DNA of 51,024 bases from Acaryochloris sp. CRU_2_0 (GCA_012034865.1 JAAUOM010000018.1:1-51024); one strand, 5' to 3'. Shown: positions 1-10,016, numbered from the stretch's first letter. Notes: generated by a model not told the origin, from the sequence alone. Numbers and translations: made by a program.

Positions 1-1
1 T

Positions 2-52
2 CGATATACTCAAATGTCACCGGAAAGATTTGAACACTTTTGGCAAGATTGA
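2..52 (+). CDS. C-terminal tail of a possible tyrosine recombinase (partial, cut by window edge)
   Basis: An open frame enters from the left edge and stops with TGA at 50-52, giving 16 residues that begin RYTQMSPERF. This resembles the end of tyrosine recombinases/integrases, where the nucleophilic Tyr sits in an R-Y-T-H-L-S-P-E-like context. If so, the codon at 5-7 would encode the catalytic Tyr. The fragment is very short and the rest of the gene lies outside the window, so the assignment is tentative. It fits the mobile-element debris that follows. Confidence 0.35.
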   Translation, partial: RYTQMSPERFEHFWQD

Positions 53-120
53 TTTTTGCTGAAACTATTGCTATGTAATGCTCTCAGCATCTATGTGGCA
101 CCTTTTTACACGTATCTCGG

Positions 121-261
121 CTCAACCCGGAAATTATTCCCCAGCAGGCGATCGCAATGGTTGAAACCGGGGGGGATCCTGGTCATGCCCCAGCCCGTCA
201 TACCTATGAAAAGGTAGGCTTCAGGTTGTTTCCAGTCGCCAGATACTTCAAGAAGCTGTGA
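121..261 (+). pseudogene. C-terminal remnant of a GNAT-family N-acetyltransferase
   Basis: The frame ending at TGA 259-261 encodes a segment with VETGGDPGHAPAR followed by YEKVGF and a final ARYFKKL. These are typical of the last ~35 residues of GNAT acetyltransferases (acetyl-CoA-binding end of the fold). The good match begins near the codon at 157. The upstream residues do not look like the rest of the domain, and the frame closes at 76-78, so the N-terminal three quarters are missing. It ends only 18 bp before the stop codon of the convergent tnpB, which suggests that the mobile element or an associated deletion removed or displaced the rest. Confidence 0.6.
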
Positions 262-279
262 CTTTTCCCGACGCTGACT

Positions 280-1542
280 CTACGAGTACAGCACGGGCTT
301 CTCAAGATCGCTCTTAAGACTTTCGAGTTTCGACGCCAGTTGTCTAGACAGAGTTTCCAATGCCCCCGACACCTCGGCTCCACTCGCAATTTCAACACCC
401 GATAGACCACGGGCGCATATTACCTGACCACTTGCAACATCCCTCGGTTTGACCGACCCGCACTCATGACACTCATGAATCCTGGCACTCAAATCTTTCT
501 TCACTCTAGCTCTACAGTCAGGGCAGGTTTGAGATGTGCCATTCGGGTCAACCTTGCCATAATAAACACCGCGCTTGAAACAAACCCAAGGCAAGACTTG
601 ATTCACAAATTGACCCAGCCCTGCATCAAGGGTGTGTTTGCCCAACATGCCCTTTGCCATGATTCGGAAATCCAAATCCTCGACAAAAATCATTTGGGCA
701 CGGTCACACAAATGATGAGCCAGTTTGAATTGCCAGTCCAACCGACCCGCAGCAATTTGTTCATGAACCCTACCAATTTTCTGAATCAGTTTGGCGCGAG
801 TGATAGACCGTTTCTGCTTTCTCTTCAAACAGTGTTGCAGCAATTCAAGCTTGCGGTGCAGTTTGTCAAAGAAACGCGGTCTATTAATCTGTTCGCCATC
901 ACTAGTAGACAGAAAATAACTCAGCCCGACATCTATCCCAATGGCATTGCCATGCGGCGGAACATTAGGGATAGACACATCAGCCTGAAGACAAAGGGTG
1001 ACATACCAACCAGAGTGTTTACATATCACCCGCAAACTCTTAATTTCAAACCCTTCTGGGATGGGACGATGCAAAACAATGGGCATCAACCCCACCTTGG
1101 GGATTTTGATTTGAGTTGCGCGAAGGGGGTTCGCTTGCAGTTGAGGAAAGTTCAAGGTCTTGAACTGACCAAATTTTTTGAATCTTGGAAATCCAAACCC
1201 TCTTTCTTTCATAAATGCAAATGCACTCTCTACGCGCGCAATCACCTCTTGCAAGACCTGAGAGTGAACCGCCTTGATCAGCGGGAAATCATTCTTGGCT
1301 GCGGTCAACGCTTTTTTCTGAGCGTAGTAGTTTGGGTAGGACACGTCTGCCGGAATGATGTATTCCGATTGCAAAGAGCACCTGTCAATCTGACATTTGC
1401 GGCTATTAATCCAATCTTTTCGCTCTCGCACCGCATGGTTATAAACCTTGCGACAAGTTTCAAGCCAGTTCAGCATTTGCTGCTCTTGCTCAAGGTCTGG
1501 ATAGATGCGGTAGCGAAAAGTCATCTGGAACATGACCATCAT
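280..1542 (-). CDS. tnpB: IS200/IS605-type TnpB RNA-guided nuclease (orphan, no tnpA)
   Basis: A 420-residue TnpB-like protein with an N-terminal helix-turn-helix region (FRYRIYPDLEQEQQ, then TCRKVYNHAV), a RuvC-like core with the first Asp in GIDVGL, a Glu in VEDLDF and a third Asp in KPRDVASGQV, and a CPDC...CHEC zinc ribbon just before it. All three catalytic acidic residues are present, so it may be active. TnpB proteins are programmable nucleases guided by an RNA from the element's 3' end, which here would run from the tnpB 3' end toward position ~262. The frame begins MMVMFQM; translation may start at the later Met at 1524 (MTFRYRIY). No tnpA transposase lies next to it, so the copy probably depends on transposase supplied from elsewhere. 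Confidence 0.9.
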   Translation of the reverse strand: MMVMFQMTFRYRIYPDLEQEQQMLNWLETCRKVYNHAVRERKDWINSRKCQIDRCSLQSEYIIPADVSYPNYYAQKKALTAAKNDFPLIKAVHSQVLQEVIARVESAFAFMKERGFGFPRFKKFGQFKTLNFPQLQANPLRATQIKIPKVGLMPIVLHRPIPEGFEIKSLRVICKHSGWYVTLCLQADVSIPNVPPHGNAIGIDVGLSYFLSTSDGEQINRPRFFDKLHRKLELLQHCLKRKQKRSITRAKLIQKIGRVHEQIAAGRLDWQFKLAHHLCDRAQMIFVEDLDFRIMAKGMLGKHTLDAGLGQFVNQVLPWVCFKRGVYYGKVDPNGTSQTCPDCRARVKKDLSARIHECHECGSVKPRDVASGQVICARGLSGVEIASGAEVSGALETLSRQLASKLESLKSDLEKPVLYS

Positions 1543-1733
1543 TGTATCAAATATTAGGGAGTCGGCCTATGTATCCTAAGAGTTTGTTTCAGCACTGTTG
1601 CCCTTCCTCGCCTCCGGCATTGGTCAGGCAACGTCTCTCGACTCACGCGCCTCTCATCCCGATGCTCACCTGAGTACAGGTAGAGCGCTCGGCTTCCCAT
1701 CTAAAAGCTAAGGTTAGAAGCGGTAAAAATCTA

Positions 1734-2540
1734 GTGTTATTAGCAACCATACTCAATCATTCCTTGGCTTTAATTAGCCTCCAACCTCTCGATTTAGCTT
1801 GGGCTTTGGGTCTGATGGCGATCACCATCGGTCTCTCGATTTGGCAGCAGCTCCAACTGACTTGGCGTTTGGTTTTGGCTACAGGTCGAATGGTGCTGCA
1901 GTTGATGGTGATGGGATATGTGTTGTGGGTTGTTTTTGATTGGCAAAACCCTGGGATCATTTTGATCCTTTTGGCGGGTCTGCTGACGGTGGCCAGTATT
2001 GAAGCTCGCAATCGGATCGGCCAGAAAATTCCCCATTTGTTGATCTGGTTGTGGGGTTCGATGTTTATAAGTACGGCCTTGACGCTGAGCTATACAACCT
2101 TGTTGATCTTGCAACCAGAGCGTTGGTTTGACCCCCAGTACCTGATTTCCTTGGGGGGCGTGGTGATTGCCAATGCTATGAATGGTGCTGCGATCGCAGG
2201 CGAACATTTGGTGAACAGCTTACAGGCCAATCGCAATGAAATTGAAACCCATCTTTGTTTAGGAGCATCCCCTGCCCAAGCCATTACCTCGTATCGGCGG
2301 GAGGCTATCCGCGCAGGCATGAGTCCCACCCTCAATGCCATGATGGTGGTTGGCTTAGTTAAACTACCCGATATCGTCACAGGGCAACTGCTCAGTGGAG
2401 TGAATCCGCAGGAAGCCATCTCCTACGAAATTTTAATCCTGTTTATGCTGGCGTTTGCCACGCTCTTGACCACACTTTTGGTTGCCCAAGGAATTTACCG
2501 CCAGTTCTTTAACGCAGCCGCCCAACTCACTCTGCCCTAA
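1734..2540 (+). CDS. FetB/YbbM-like (UPF0014) ABC transporter permease
   Basis: A 268-residue, very hydrophobic protein with about seven predicted membrane segments. It matches the UPF0014 (FetB/YbbM) family, including the signature region NAMNGAAIAGEHL followed by a cytoplasmic loop with ASPAQAI and the R-R-E-A-I-R-A-G-M-SPTLNAMM stretch. In E. coli the FetA-FetB pair exports iron and aids oxidative-stress tolerance; the cyanobacterial substrate is not known from sequence. The start is GTG, reading MLLATILNHS. No ATPase partner is adjacent, so any ATP-binding subunit would be encoded elsewhere. The gene lies about 190 bp after the tnpB start region and is transcribed away from it. Confidence 0.8.
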   Translation: MLLATILNHSLALISLQPLDLAWALGLMAITIGLSIWQQLQLTWRLVLATGRMVLQLMVMGYVLWVVFDWQNPGIILILLAGLLTVASIEARNRIGQKIPHLLIWLWGSMFISTALTLSYTTLLILQPERWFDPQYLISLGGVVIANAMNGAAIAGEHLVNSLQANRNEIETHLCLGASPAQAITSYRREAIRAGMSPTLNAMMVVGLVKLPDIVTGQLLSGVNPQEAISYEILILFMLAFATLLTTLLVAQGIYRQFFNAAAQLTLP

Positions 2541-2843
2541 GAAGATATGGCCTAAATTATAGTGGCACTTCCTTACCAACACTCAGGGGTTAATCATGGT
2601 GTTGCAGCAGTCTGTCCGTTCAGAGCATTGATACCTCTTCACTGGTTATTAAAGACTTGCATCTTCGACGAGGATCCATGATGATGACGAACGATGGATG
2701 CTCTAGCCCTAGATATCGAGGTGAGTCTTGATCCTGAGCACTGGAAACATCACTCTGTTCATTGGAGTCGTTAGTGATTTAACCCCAGCCTTTATTGATA
2801 AAGACTGTTACCTGCTGAGAGATGTATTTGGGATGGAAAGGCT

Positions 2844-3887
2844 GTGAGAACAAGCTGGCTATTACCCCTAGCTTTATTTGGGTTGACATGGGCTGAGAGC
2901 GCATCAGCAGGGCAGCTCACCTACTGGAAATTTAATGTCAACCAAAGCCGTATTGATCTAGTTACGAATTCGGCCATTCAACCCAGAGCTAAAGTCGTGA
3001 CAAATCCGACACGTTTGGTGATTGATCTTCCCAATACAACGTTTCGTAAATTAAAATCGCGCCGCAAAGTGAGTAAATATGTGCGAGAGGTGCGGGTTGC
3101 TCAACATAGTCGGAGCACAACACGTGTCGTTATTGAGTTGAATTCTAAATATACGTTAAGCCCTCGTCGGGTACTGGTTCGGGGCATTAGTCCAAATCAG
3201 TGGTATGTCCAACTCCCTAAGTTTTTTCCCGTCGATGACGCCGAAGAGACCGACCGGGAAAGCATTGCCATTCGCGTGCCCCCTCCCAAAATTCCCAAGC
3301 CCTCGGTGTCATCTCCCGATCCGGTTGTCTTCGATCCGGTTAAAACTGGTGCTAGAGTGGTGGTCATTGACCCTGGCCATGGGGGAGCCGATCCAGGCGC
3401 AGTGGGCATTGGCGGCCTACAAGAAAAGCGGATTGTCATAGATGTCGCAACCCAAGTCATGCAGTTACTCCGCCAACAGCAAATTAATGCGGTTTTGACG
3501 CGAACCAGTGATGTAGAAATAGACTTACCCCCGCGCGTTGCCAAAGCAGAAGGACTGAAAGCGGATGTCTTTGTCAGTATTCATTCCAATGCCATCAGTC
3601 TCAGTCGCCCAGATATCAATGGCTTGGAAACCTATTACTATGTTACGGGGTATCGTTTAGCACGCACAGTGCATAATAGTATTCTCCAAGGGGTCTCCGT
3701 CAGCGATCGCGGCATTCGTCAAGCTCGATTTTACGTACTGCGGAAAACATCAATGCCTGCCATTTTAGTCGAGTTGGGCTATGTTACGGGTAGTACGGAT
3801 GCAGCGCGGTTGGGAACTGCAACCCATCGCCAACGTCTAGCCAAAGCTATTTCCCAAGGCATTATTCGCTACCTACAGGGGCGCTAG
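2844..3887 (+). CDS. amiC: N-acetylmuramoyl-L-alanine amidase with AMIN domain (AmiC type)
   Basis: A 347-residue exported cell-wall hydrolase. It starts at GTG 2844 behind a GGATGGAAAGG ribosome-binding region and has a signal peptide ending near residue 22 (ESASA). Residues ~28-125 form an AMIN domain, which localises amidases to peptidoglycan or the cell envelope. After a proline-rich linker, an Amidase_3 domain begins near residue 171. Likely zinc ligands and catalytic residues are visible: H179 in DPGHGG, H247 in IHSNA, and E310 in VELGYVTGS. The enzyme cuts the amide bond between MurNAc and L-Ala. In filamentous cyanobacteria AmiC homologues perforate septa; here cell separation is the simplest role. 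A small hairpin follows at 3961. Confidence 0.9.
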   Translation: MRTSWLLPLALFGLTWAESASAGQLTYWKFNVNQSRIDLVTNSAIQPRAKVVTNPTRLVIDLPNTTFRKLKSRRKVSKYVREVRVAQHSRSTTRVVIELNSKYTLSPRRVLVRGISPNQWYVQLPKFFPVDDAEETDRESIAIRVPPPKIPKPSVSSPDPVVFDPVKTGARVVVIDPGHGGADPGAVGIGGLQEKRIVIDVATQVMQLLRQQQINAVLTRTSDVEIDLPPRVAKAEGLKADVFVSIHSNAISLSRPDINGLETYYYVTGYRLARTVHNSILQGVSVSDRGIRQARFYVLRKTSMPAILVELGYVTGSTDAARLGTATHRQRLAKAISQGIIRYLQGR

Positions 3888-3960
3888 AGATTGTCTTATT
3901 AAAACCATCAAAAAGTGGATCGAATTGTCCTCTACATGACATTGAATTTTGGACAAAAAA

Positions 3961-3977
3961 TAACCCCGTTGGGGTTA
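3961..3977. terminator. Short GC-rich hairpin after the amidase gene
   Basis: A perfect inverted repeat (TAACCCC-GTT-GGGGTTA) lies 73 bp after the amidase stop and is preceded by six A residues. There is no strong T-run on the plus strand, so it would be a weak terminator or a transcript-end stabiliser. A 60-codon open frame running through it (3915-4097) shows no coding character and was not annotated. The rest of 3888-4374 holds nothing I recognise. Confidence 0.4.
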
Positions 3978-4374
3978 CTTGGTGTAAGGAGTGGTACAAG
4001 ACGCGTTTTGCGCTTATCTAAGTTATTCTCCATTAAAGACGATAGGTGTGAAGATGTTGTGAAGTCCTATTATCAAATAGGAGCAGCCCGATACTAACCC
4101 TGGGGATGCGGCACTGAAATGACCTCATTGAGCCAATCTTCCAAAAAAGAAGCCCTGATGCTGAGTTAAGTCCATTTTCAGGTCAGCAGTAGGGCCGTAG
4201 ACGCAGTTAGGAGGTATCTTGCCTACAAATTAGCGACACAATTCCGCAAATGGTACATCTCTTAACGAAGTCTTCAGAGTTGAGAAAGCCAAAGTCCTCT
4301 GATTTAATATAGCTTCACGCTTTTTTCCCTATACCAACAGGTTACAATCTGAAAATCCTTAAGACCCTAATAGT

Positions 4375-4608
4375 TTGCCCACAACCTATCCTGTGAACCC
4401 TATTCTCTTAATTGCAGCAATTCTTATCTCCTGGTTGGTTTTTACCTGGCTACTACGCGTAGCCAAAACAACCCTAAAAACTGCATTTTTAATTGCTGCC
4501 GTTGTCCTGGGTCTACAACTGATCCTTGGAATTGGTCCTGATCAAGTCTGGCAAACGATAAAGGAGTTACCCCAACTCATCCAAAACTTAGTCAGTGGCC
4601 AATCCTAA
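4375..4608 (+). CDS. Small conserved-type membrane protein of unknown function
   Basis: A 77-residue protein with two predicted membrane helices (ILLIAAILISWLVFTWLL and TAFLIAAVVLGLQLILGI) and a C-terminal amphipathic stretch rich in Leu and Gln. The only start in this frame is TTG at 4375, with no good ribosome-binding site, so the N-terminus is uncertain. The size and two-helix layout are like short hypothetical membrane proteins found near housekeeping genes in many cyanobacteria. It runs convergently into enolase, ending 44 bp from the enolase stop. I cannot assign a function. Confidence 0.55.
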   Translation: MPTTYPVNPILLIAAILISWLVFTWLLRVAKTTLKTAFLIAAVVLGLQLILGIGPDQVWQTIKELPQLIQNLVSGQS

Positions 4609-4652
4609 TCACCGCAGCAGTCTAAGAAGATTTAAACCGCAGTTCATTATCC

Positions 4653-5984
<1,332 letters not shown>

Positions 5985-6229
5985 TTATGTTTCTGACAAC
6001 CTACAAAATCATCGGGTGTGCTTGCGCGGATCGTCAACTCACCGAGTGCATCTAAGCTTCTAGACCCCTCTTAGACGTCAGGGGTATTAGGTGCTAGGAT
6101 GAGTCTCCTTTAAGACATACTAGGTGCGATCGCAGCGCAATGTAACTAATGTAACCACTGCCCACTAAATTATTGTCATTATTGTCAACATTTCAAAATT
6201 ATTGACCACTTTACCAACTCCAAATAGTG

Positions 6230-6646
6230 ATGAGAATTCTCCATACCATGCTCAGAGTGGCAGATCTAGAGGCCTCCTTAGCCTTCTACTGTGATGTTCT
6301 AGGGATGAAGTTACTGCGCCGGAAAGATTACCCTAGTGGTGAGTTTACTCTAGCCTTCGTCGGTTATGGAGATGAATCCAAGCACACCGTCTTAGAACTC
6401 ACCTACAACTGGGGTATCTCAGAGTATACCTTAGGGGATGCCTATGGCCATATTGCTATTGGTGTAGAAGATATTTATGGAGCCTGCAACACTATCCAAG
6501 TCAGAGGAGGACGGGTTACAAGGGAACCAGGCCCCATGAAGCATGGCTCTACGGTAATTGCGTTTGTCGAGGATCCTGACGGTTACAAGGTGGAACTGAT
6601 TCAACTCAGCTCAACCAGCCACACCACACCAAGCGTTGCCCAGTAA
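6230..6646 (+). CDS. gloA: Lactoylglutathione lyase (glyoxalase I)
   Basis: A 138-residue single-domain glyoxalase I that isomerises the methylglyoxal-glutathione hemithioacetal to S-lactoylglutathione. Metal ligands are recognisable: the His in [10 protein letters not shown], the Glu in VLELTYNWG, the His in YGHIAIGV, and the Glu in KVELIQ. The [11 protein letters not shown] and [15 protein letters not shown] segments are typical of the bacterial nickel-dependent form. A GTG three bases upstream (6227) would add one Met; the ATG at 6230 matches the family start. The gene is divergent from enolase, so detoxification of a glycolytic by-product sits next to glycolysis, which may be coincidence. 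Confidence 0.9.
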   Translation: MRILHTMLRVADLEASLAFYCDVLGMKLLRRKDYPSGEFTLAFVGYGDESKHTVLELTYNWGISEYTLGDAYGHIAIGVEDIYGACNTIQVRGGRVTREPGPMKHGSTVIAFVEDPDGYKVELIQLSSTSHTTPSVAQ

Positions 6647-6751
6647 TCCAGAACAGCGATTCATCCTGAACGCGTTGGCAAATCAAACCAAACTTGTACC
6701 CATATAAGGGCATCAAATTATTATAGGGTGACCAAATAAAATCATTTATGT

Positions 6752-6919
6752 ATGCCACTCCAGAAATTGACTACGATCCCTTGGCTTGACTGGAAAAATG
6801 GGGTATCTTTTGTAGATGAAGGAATGTATTCAGAAAATATCTGGGAACATTTTCTTCAAACTTATCTTCCAAGCAATTTAATGAACAGTTTGTGCATTGA
6901 CATTGATAGGACAGGCTAA
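6752..6919 (+). CDS. Possible small protein, 55 residues, unidentified
   Basis: A short ATG frame between gloA and the porin gene encodes 55 residues with balanced composition: a Trp-rich start (TTIPWLDWKNGVSF), an acidic middle, then NIWEHFLQTYLP and an acidic tail ending DIDRTG. It reads more like genuine protein than random translation, and may be an N-terminal fragment of a longer gene whose remainder was lost. There is no clear ribosome-binding site upstream (ATCATTTATGT precedes the ATG). No family was recognised. The rest of the 338-bp gap upstream of the porin shows nothing else. Confidence 0.35.
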   Translation: MPLQKLTTIPWLDWKNGVSFVDEGMYSENIWEHFLQTYLPSNLMNSLCIDIDRTG

Positions 6920-6984
6920 GTTATTCTGTTCAGTCTGTACTTATTATAGATTTGAGCAAAAGTGAGTGAGTGAGGAGTATAACC

Positions 6985-8754
6985 ATGAAAAAACTATGTT
7001 TATTAGCTGGAAGTCTGAGTGTTCTCGGACTTGCTACCCTGCCTGCGAAAGCAGTAACCCCCAGTAGCGAACAACTACCTGCGCAAACCCAAGTAATTGA
7101 ATCCGCTCCCGCCGTTGCTGAGCAACAGGAAGTTGCCACCCAGCAAGAAGACTTGTTGCTGGCTGATCAATCCCTAGGCGAAAGCACTTCCGTGAATGAC
7201 CTGATGAGCGAGGCCAAAGAAGATTCTGTCGGCCAGGTCACTTCAGTGTCTCAGTTGTCGGATGTTCAACCCACTGACTGGGCTTTCCAAGCCATTCAAT
7301 CCTTGGTTGAGCGCTATGGATGTGTTGCCGGTTACCCCGATGGCACCTTTAAGCCGAATCGAGCCATGTCTCGCCGAGAAGCAGCAGCTTTGGTCAACGC
7401 TTGCTTAGATAACCTCAGCAATCGCTTTGCCACCAAAGAAGACTTGGATGCAGTCAAAGCCCTGCAAGACGAATTTGCCGCTGAACTGGCAACGCTAAGA
7501 GGTCGTGTAGATGGCCTAGAAGCTCGTGTGGCAACGGTAGAAGCCCAACAGTTTTCCACCACTACCAAACTGCAAGGTGAAGCCCTTATGGCTGTTCAGT
7601 TTGGTGATTTTGTCAATAACCCTTCTGATGCACTGGCTGGCGTTGTACCCGTCGGTGCTTCTCGTCCATCAGCCCTCGCCCGAGTCCGCCTCAGCCTCAA
7701 CACCAGTTTTTCTGGCGATGATCTGTTGCAGACCCAGTTAGAAATGGGGAATAACGGTAACGACTTCTTTACCGCTGCTCTCCCCGGCAATGGCATCAAT
7801 GAACATCTACCCATTCCTTCTGGTGCTTTAGGACCCAATGGCCTTGTTGACTTAGGGGGTGTAGATTATGCGGGAGTGAGTGATGAAGTGAAATTGCGCC
7901 GTTTGGCTTACTCGTTTAAGCCCGGTGAGAATTTGACCTTTACCGTCGGTACTAACATCTTCCCGAGTGACTTTGTTGACCAAAACACCTATGCCAACAA
8001 CTCCGCTCAAGACTTTAGCTCTGGCTTTTTCATTAACAACCCACTGATTATCACTAACGAAGTGGATTTTGCGGGTGGCGCAGGTGCAGCCTTTGATTGG
8101 AATCCCAACGCTGGTCCCATCAGTGTCCGTGGTGTCTATGTTGCTGCGAATGCCGATTCTGCTACTGTCACTGGTGGTTTAGGCGGCGATCCACATCAAG
8201 GTACCTTAGAGCTTGAGTATGCCAATTCCTTTGGTGAAGACGATCAAAATAGCTTTGCACTTCGTCTGCAAGGGACATTTGCAGAAACCTTCGCCATTGA
8301 GCAAAAAGTCTTAGGTCTCAATGCTGAAGCAACTTTCGGAAACTTCGGTGTCTTTGGTCGCTATGGTATCTCCTTTAGTCCTCAATTCCAAGCAGGTGCT
8401 CCCAATATAGATCTGTTTGGTTCAGCTGCGGATGTTGGCTTGGGTACTGCTGCGCTAGTAGGCAGTAGCAATATCCAAACTTGGATGGCTGGTTTAGCCT
8501 ACAAAGATGCTTTGGTTCCTGGGTCTTTGTTTGCTGTTGCGGCAGGTATGCCTTTCTTAGTGACAGGTACCAACACCACTACCGATCAAATTAACTTGGA
8601 AGCCTTTTACCGATTCCCAGTGAACGAAAACATCACAATCACACCTGCTGTGATGTACATTATTAACCCAGTGGGCGTACCTAACAATCTGGCTTCTGGT
8701 GGTAATGACAACGATATCATCCAAGGTTTAATTCGAGCGACTTTCTCGTTCTAA
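6985..8754 (+). CDS. SLH-domain OprB-family outer-membrane porin (iron uptake porin type)
   Basis: A 589-residue major cyanobacterial outer-membrane porin of the SomA/SomB kind. The ATG at 6985 follows a GAGGAG site by 8 bp and begins a signal peptide (MKKLCLLAGSLSVLGLATLP, cleavage near AKA). After an acidic linker comes one SLH domain (VQPTDWAFQAIQSLVERYG through NRAMSRREAAALVNACL), which anchors the barrel to the peptidoglycan/secondary polymer layer. A coiled coil follows (LRGRVDGLEARVATVEAQQ), then a beta-barrel of OprB type ending in a terminal Phe (IRATFSF), the usual BAM recognition signal. An earlier GTG at 6970 would spoil the signal peptide. A strong bidirectional hairpin follows the stop. 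Confidence 0.93.
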   Translation: MKKLCLLAGSLSVLGLATLPAKAVTPSSEQLPAQTQVIESAPAVAEQQEVATQQEDLLLADQSLGESTSVNDLMSEAKEDSVGQVTSVSQLSDVQPTDWAFQAIQSLVERYGCVAGYPDGTFKPNRAMSRREAAALVNACLDNLSNRFATKEDLDAVKALQDEFAAELATLRGRVDGLEARVATVEAQQFSTTTKLQGEALMAVQFGDFVNNPSDALAGVVPVGASRPSALARVRLSLNTSFSGDDLLQTQLEMGNNGNDFFTAALPGNGINEHLPIPSGALGPNGLVDLGGVDYAGVSDEVKLRRLAYSFKPGENLTFTVGTNIFPSDFVDQNTYANNSAQDFSSGFFINNPLIITNEVDFAGGAGAAFDWNPNAGPISVRGVYVAANADSATVTGGLGGDPHQGTLELEYANSFGEDDQNSFALRLQGTFAETFAIEQKVLGLNAEATFGNFGVFGRYGISFSPQFQAGAPNIDLFGSAADVGLGTAALVGSSNIQTWMAGLAYKDALVPGSLFAVAAGMPFLVTGTNTTTDQINLEAFYRFPVNENITITPAVMYIINPVGVPNNLASGGNDNDIIQGLIRATFSF

Positions 8755-8791
8755 ACCTACCGGGTAGATTAACCTAAATTAAGGTTTTATC

Positions 8792-8825
8792 AAAAGCGCT
8801 GTCATCAATCGGTGACAGCGCTTTT
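8792..8825. terminator. Bidirectional intrinsic terminator between the porin and the Rpn nuclease genes
   Basis: A perfect 13-bp inverted repeat, AAAAGCGCTGTCA / TGACAGCGCTTTT, with an 8-nt loop. A-runs and T-runs flank both sides, so it can end transcription from both convergent genes. The stop codon of the minus-strand gene (8824-8826) overlaps its distal edge. Confidence 0.85.
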
Positions 8826-9693
8826 ACATTTTTAACTGTTCAATTTCTGCCACTGTTAAGCCAGTTGTGTGAGCAATTCCCTCTACATCCAACACATTCA
8901 ACAACTGTCGTGCAATTTCTAGGGCTTTGCGTCTTTCCCCTTGTTGCAATCCTTGTTGCAATCCTTGTTGTAATCCGTCCTGTCGGGCTTTGAGAATGGC
9001 ATTGCGGTTGTCATGCAAAAACATTTGTCGCCGTTCTAGAATCTCTAACTCTTGAGGACTTAGTTTGCTTTGTTGGGCTACTATAAACGCATGATTAATG
9101 GCAGGTACCGCTTGCATTTTAGTGGGAACCCCTTCAAGTTGATTGGCCCATTTCAGGAAATACAGCCACTGATCGATCAGTGTTTGCAAATCATCCAGTT
9201 CTTTCTTAAACTTGGGTAACTCCACAAACACCAGTTCAATATCATCGCTATACTCGGTGAGATCATCTTTTTCTTTGAGTCGGTAACGAGAGATAATCCG
9301 ATCATTGCCCGGAAACATCTCAAAATCTGTAATGGTGAGGGCAATGACGGGATTGAGTAATGTATAGTCTTCGCCCACCCCCAATTGAATTGAAAATGCC
9401 TTAGCCGCATTGTAAAGGACTCGCTTCTCAAAGCCTAAGACATTGAGGACTTGCATTTCAATAATCACTGTCGTGTTATCCACCAGAGTGGCTTTCACAT
9501 CTAGGTAAGACTCTTTAATCCCTTCAATTCGAGGTGCTTGATAAGGATCGAGGATCACTAAGTTTTGAATGGTGTTTTGTTCGTTATACAGAATGGCATT
9601 CAGAAAGCTAATTAAGATGTCTTGGCTATGATTGGAGCCAAAGATTTTCTTGAAGGCAAAATCAGTTTTGGGGTTAATGTAGACGCTGGGCAT
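8824..9693 (-). CDS. Rpn-family PD-(D/E)XK nuclease / putative transposase-like protein
   Basis: A ~289-residue protein of the Rpn/PDDEXK_2 family, common in multiple copies in large cyanobacterial genomes. Family marks are the opening INPKTDFAFKKIFGS, the SFLNAILY helix, and a nuclease core with YLDVKATLVDN then TTVIIEMQV, giving the D-(x)n-E-x-Q form of the motif. E. coli Rpn proteins promote RecA-independent recombination and act as DNA endonucleases. The C-terminus carries three tandem GLQQ units encoded by 12-bp DNA repeats, a slippage-prone tract. The start MPSVYINPK at 9693 fits the family better than the upstream start at 9732. Confidence 0.85.
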   Translation of the reverse strand: MPSVYINPKTDFAFKKIFGSNHSQDILISFLNAILYNEQNTIQNLVILDPYQAPRIEGIKESYLDVKATLVDNTTVIIEMQVLNVLGFEKRVLYNAAKAFSIQLGVGEDYTLLNPVIALTITDFEMFPGNDRIISRYRLKEKDDLTEYSDDIELVFVELPKFKKELDDLQTLIDQWLYFLKWANQLEGVPTKMQAVPAINHAFIVAQQSKLSPQELEILERRQMFLHDNRNAILKARQDGLQQGLQQGLQQGERRKALEIARQLLNVLDVEGIAHTTGLTVAEIEQLKM

Positions 9694-9800
9694 GGCCGTA
9701 AGAGATCCCTGATTTTTAAGACCTACCCCCATTATAGGGATAGGGTGTTTTGAGGAAGATGGGGGTGTTTGTGCAGGATGAGGTTCTTGAGCTTTTTAGG

Positions 9801-10016
9801 TTACCGTGTACACACAAGTCTTAAAACCCCAAAAGACGTTGCACTAGCCCCCCTAACCCCCCAATCCTGGGGGGAAATGGCCAGAATTCCGGCTTTCTCC
9901 CCTTTTCTTGTAGCTTGCTTCCCGTAGGGTATGCCTGTCAGGGCTATAAATTGGGGAGTTGGGGGAGTCCATGCAGGGTTCAATGGGGTCTACTTAGAGA
10001 TATGTGTACACCGTAG
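9801..10016. mobile_element. MITE-like non-autonomous element with ~19-bp terminal inverted repeats
   Basis: The left end (9801-9819, TTACCGTGTACACACAAGT) and the inverted right end (9998-10016, read on the minus strand as CTACGGTGTACACATATCT) match at 14 of 19 positions. The element is flanked by near-identical direct repeats GCTTTTTAG(G) at 9791-9800 and GCTTTTTTAG at 10017-10026, as expected for a 9-10 bp target duplication. The ~216-bp interior is C/G-tract rich (CCCCCCTAACCCCCC... and matching G-runs) and has no credible gene. The left end shares TACACACAAGT with the IS4-family element at the right edge of the window. It lies in the gap between the Rpn gene and rlmN, which otherwise holds nothing recognisable. 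Confidence 0.5.

Noticed and set aside
466..1557. Long plus-strand open frame antisense to tnpB
   Set aside because: It is the shadow of tnpB: the minus-strand reading has clear catalytic and zinc-ribbon motifs, while the plus-strand translation resembles nothing known.
2541..2843. 27-codon frame (MDALALDIEVSLDPEHWKHH) between the FetB-like and amidase genes
   Set aside because: Too short, no ribosome-binding site, no known family. The interval contains nothing else I recognise.
3915..4097. 60-codon open frame after the amidase gene
   Set aside because: It passes through the hairpin at 3961-3977, has no ribosome-binding site and reads as random sequence.
4150..4270. Possible short coding remnant (AVDAVRRYLAYKLATQFRKW) before the small membrane protein
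   Set aside because: Only about 30 codons, no recognisable family and no start; it could not be told from chance.
8930..8985. Tandem repeats considered as a CRISPR-like or VNTR array
   Set aside because: The units are 12 bp, in frame and coding GLQQ; no spacers and no cas genes nearby. No CRISPR array was seen anywhere in the window.
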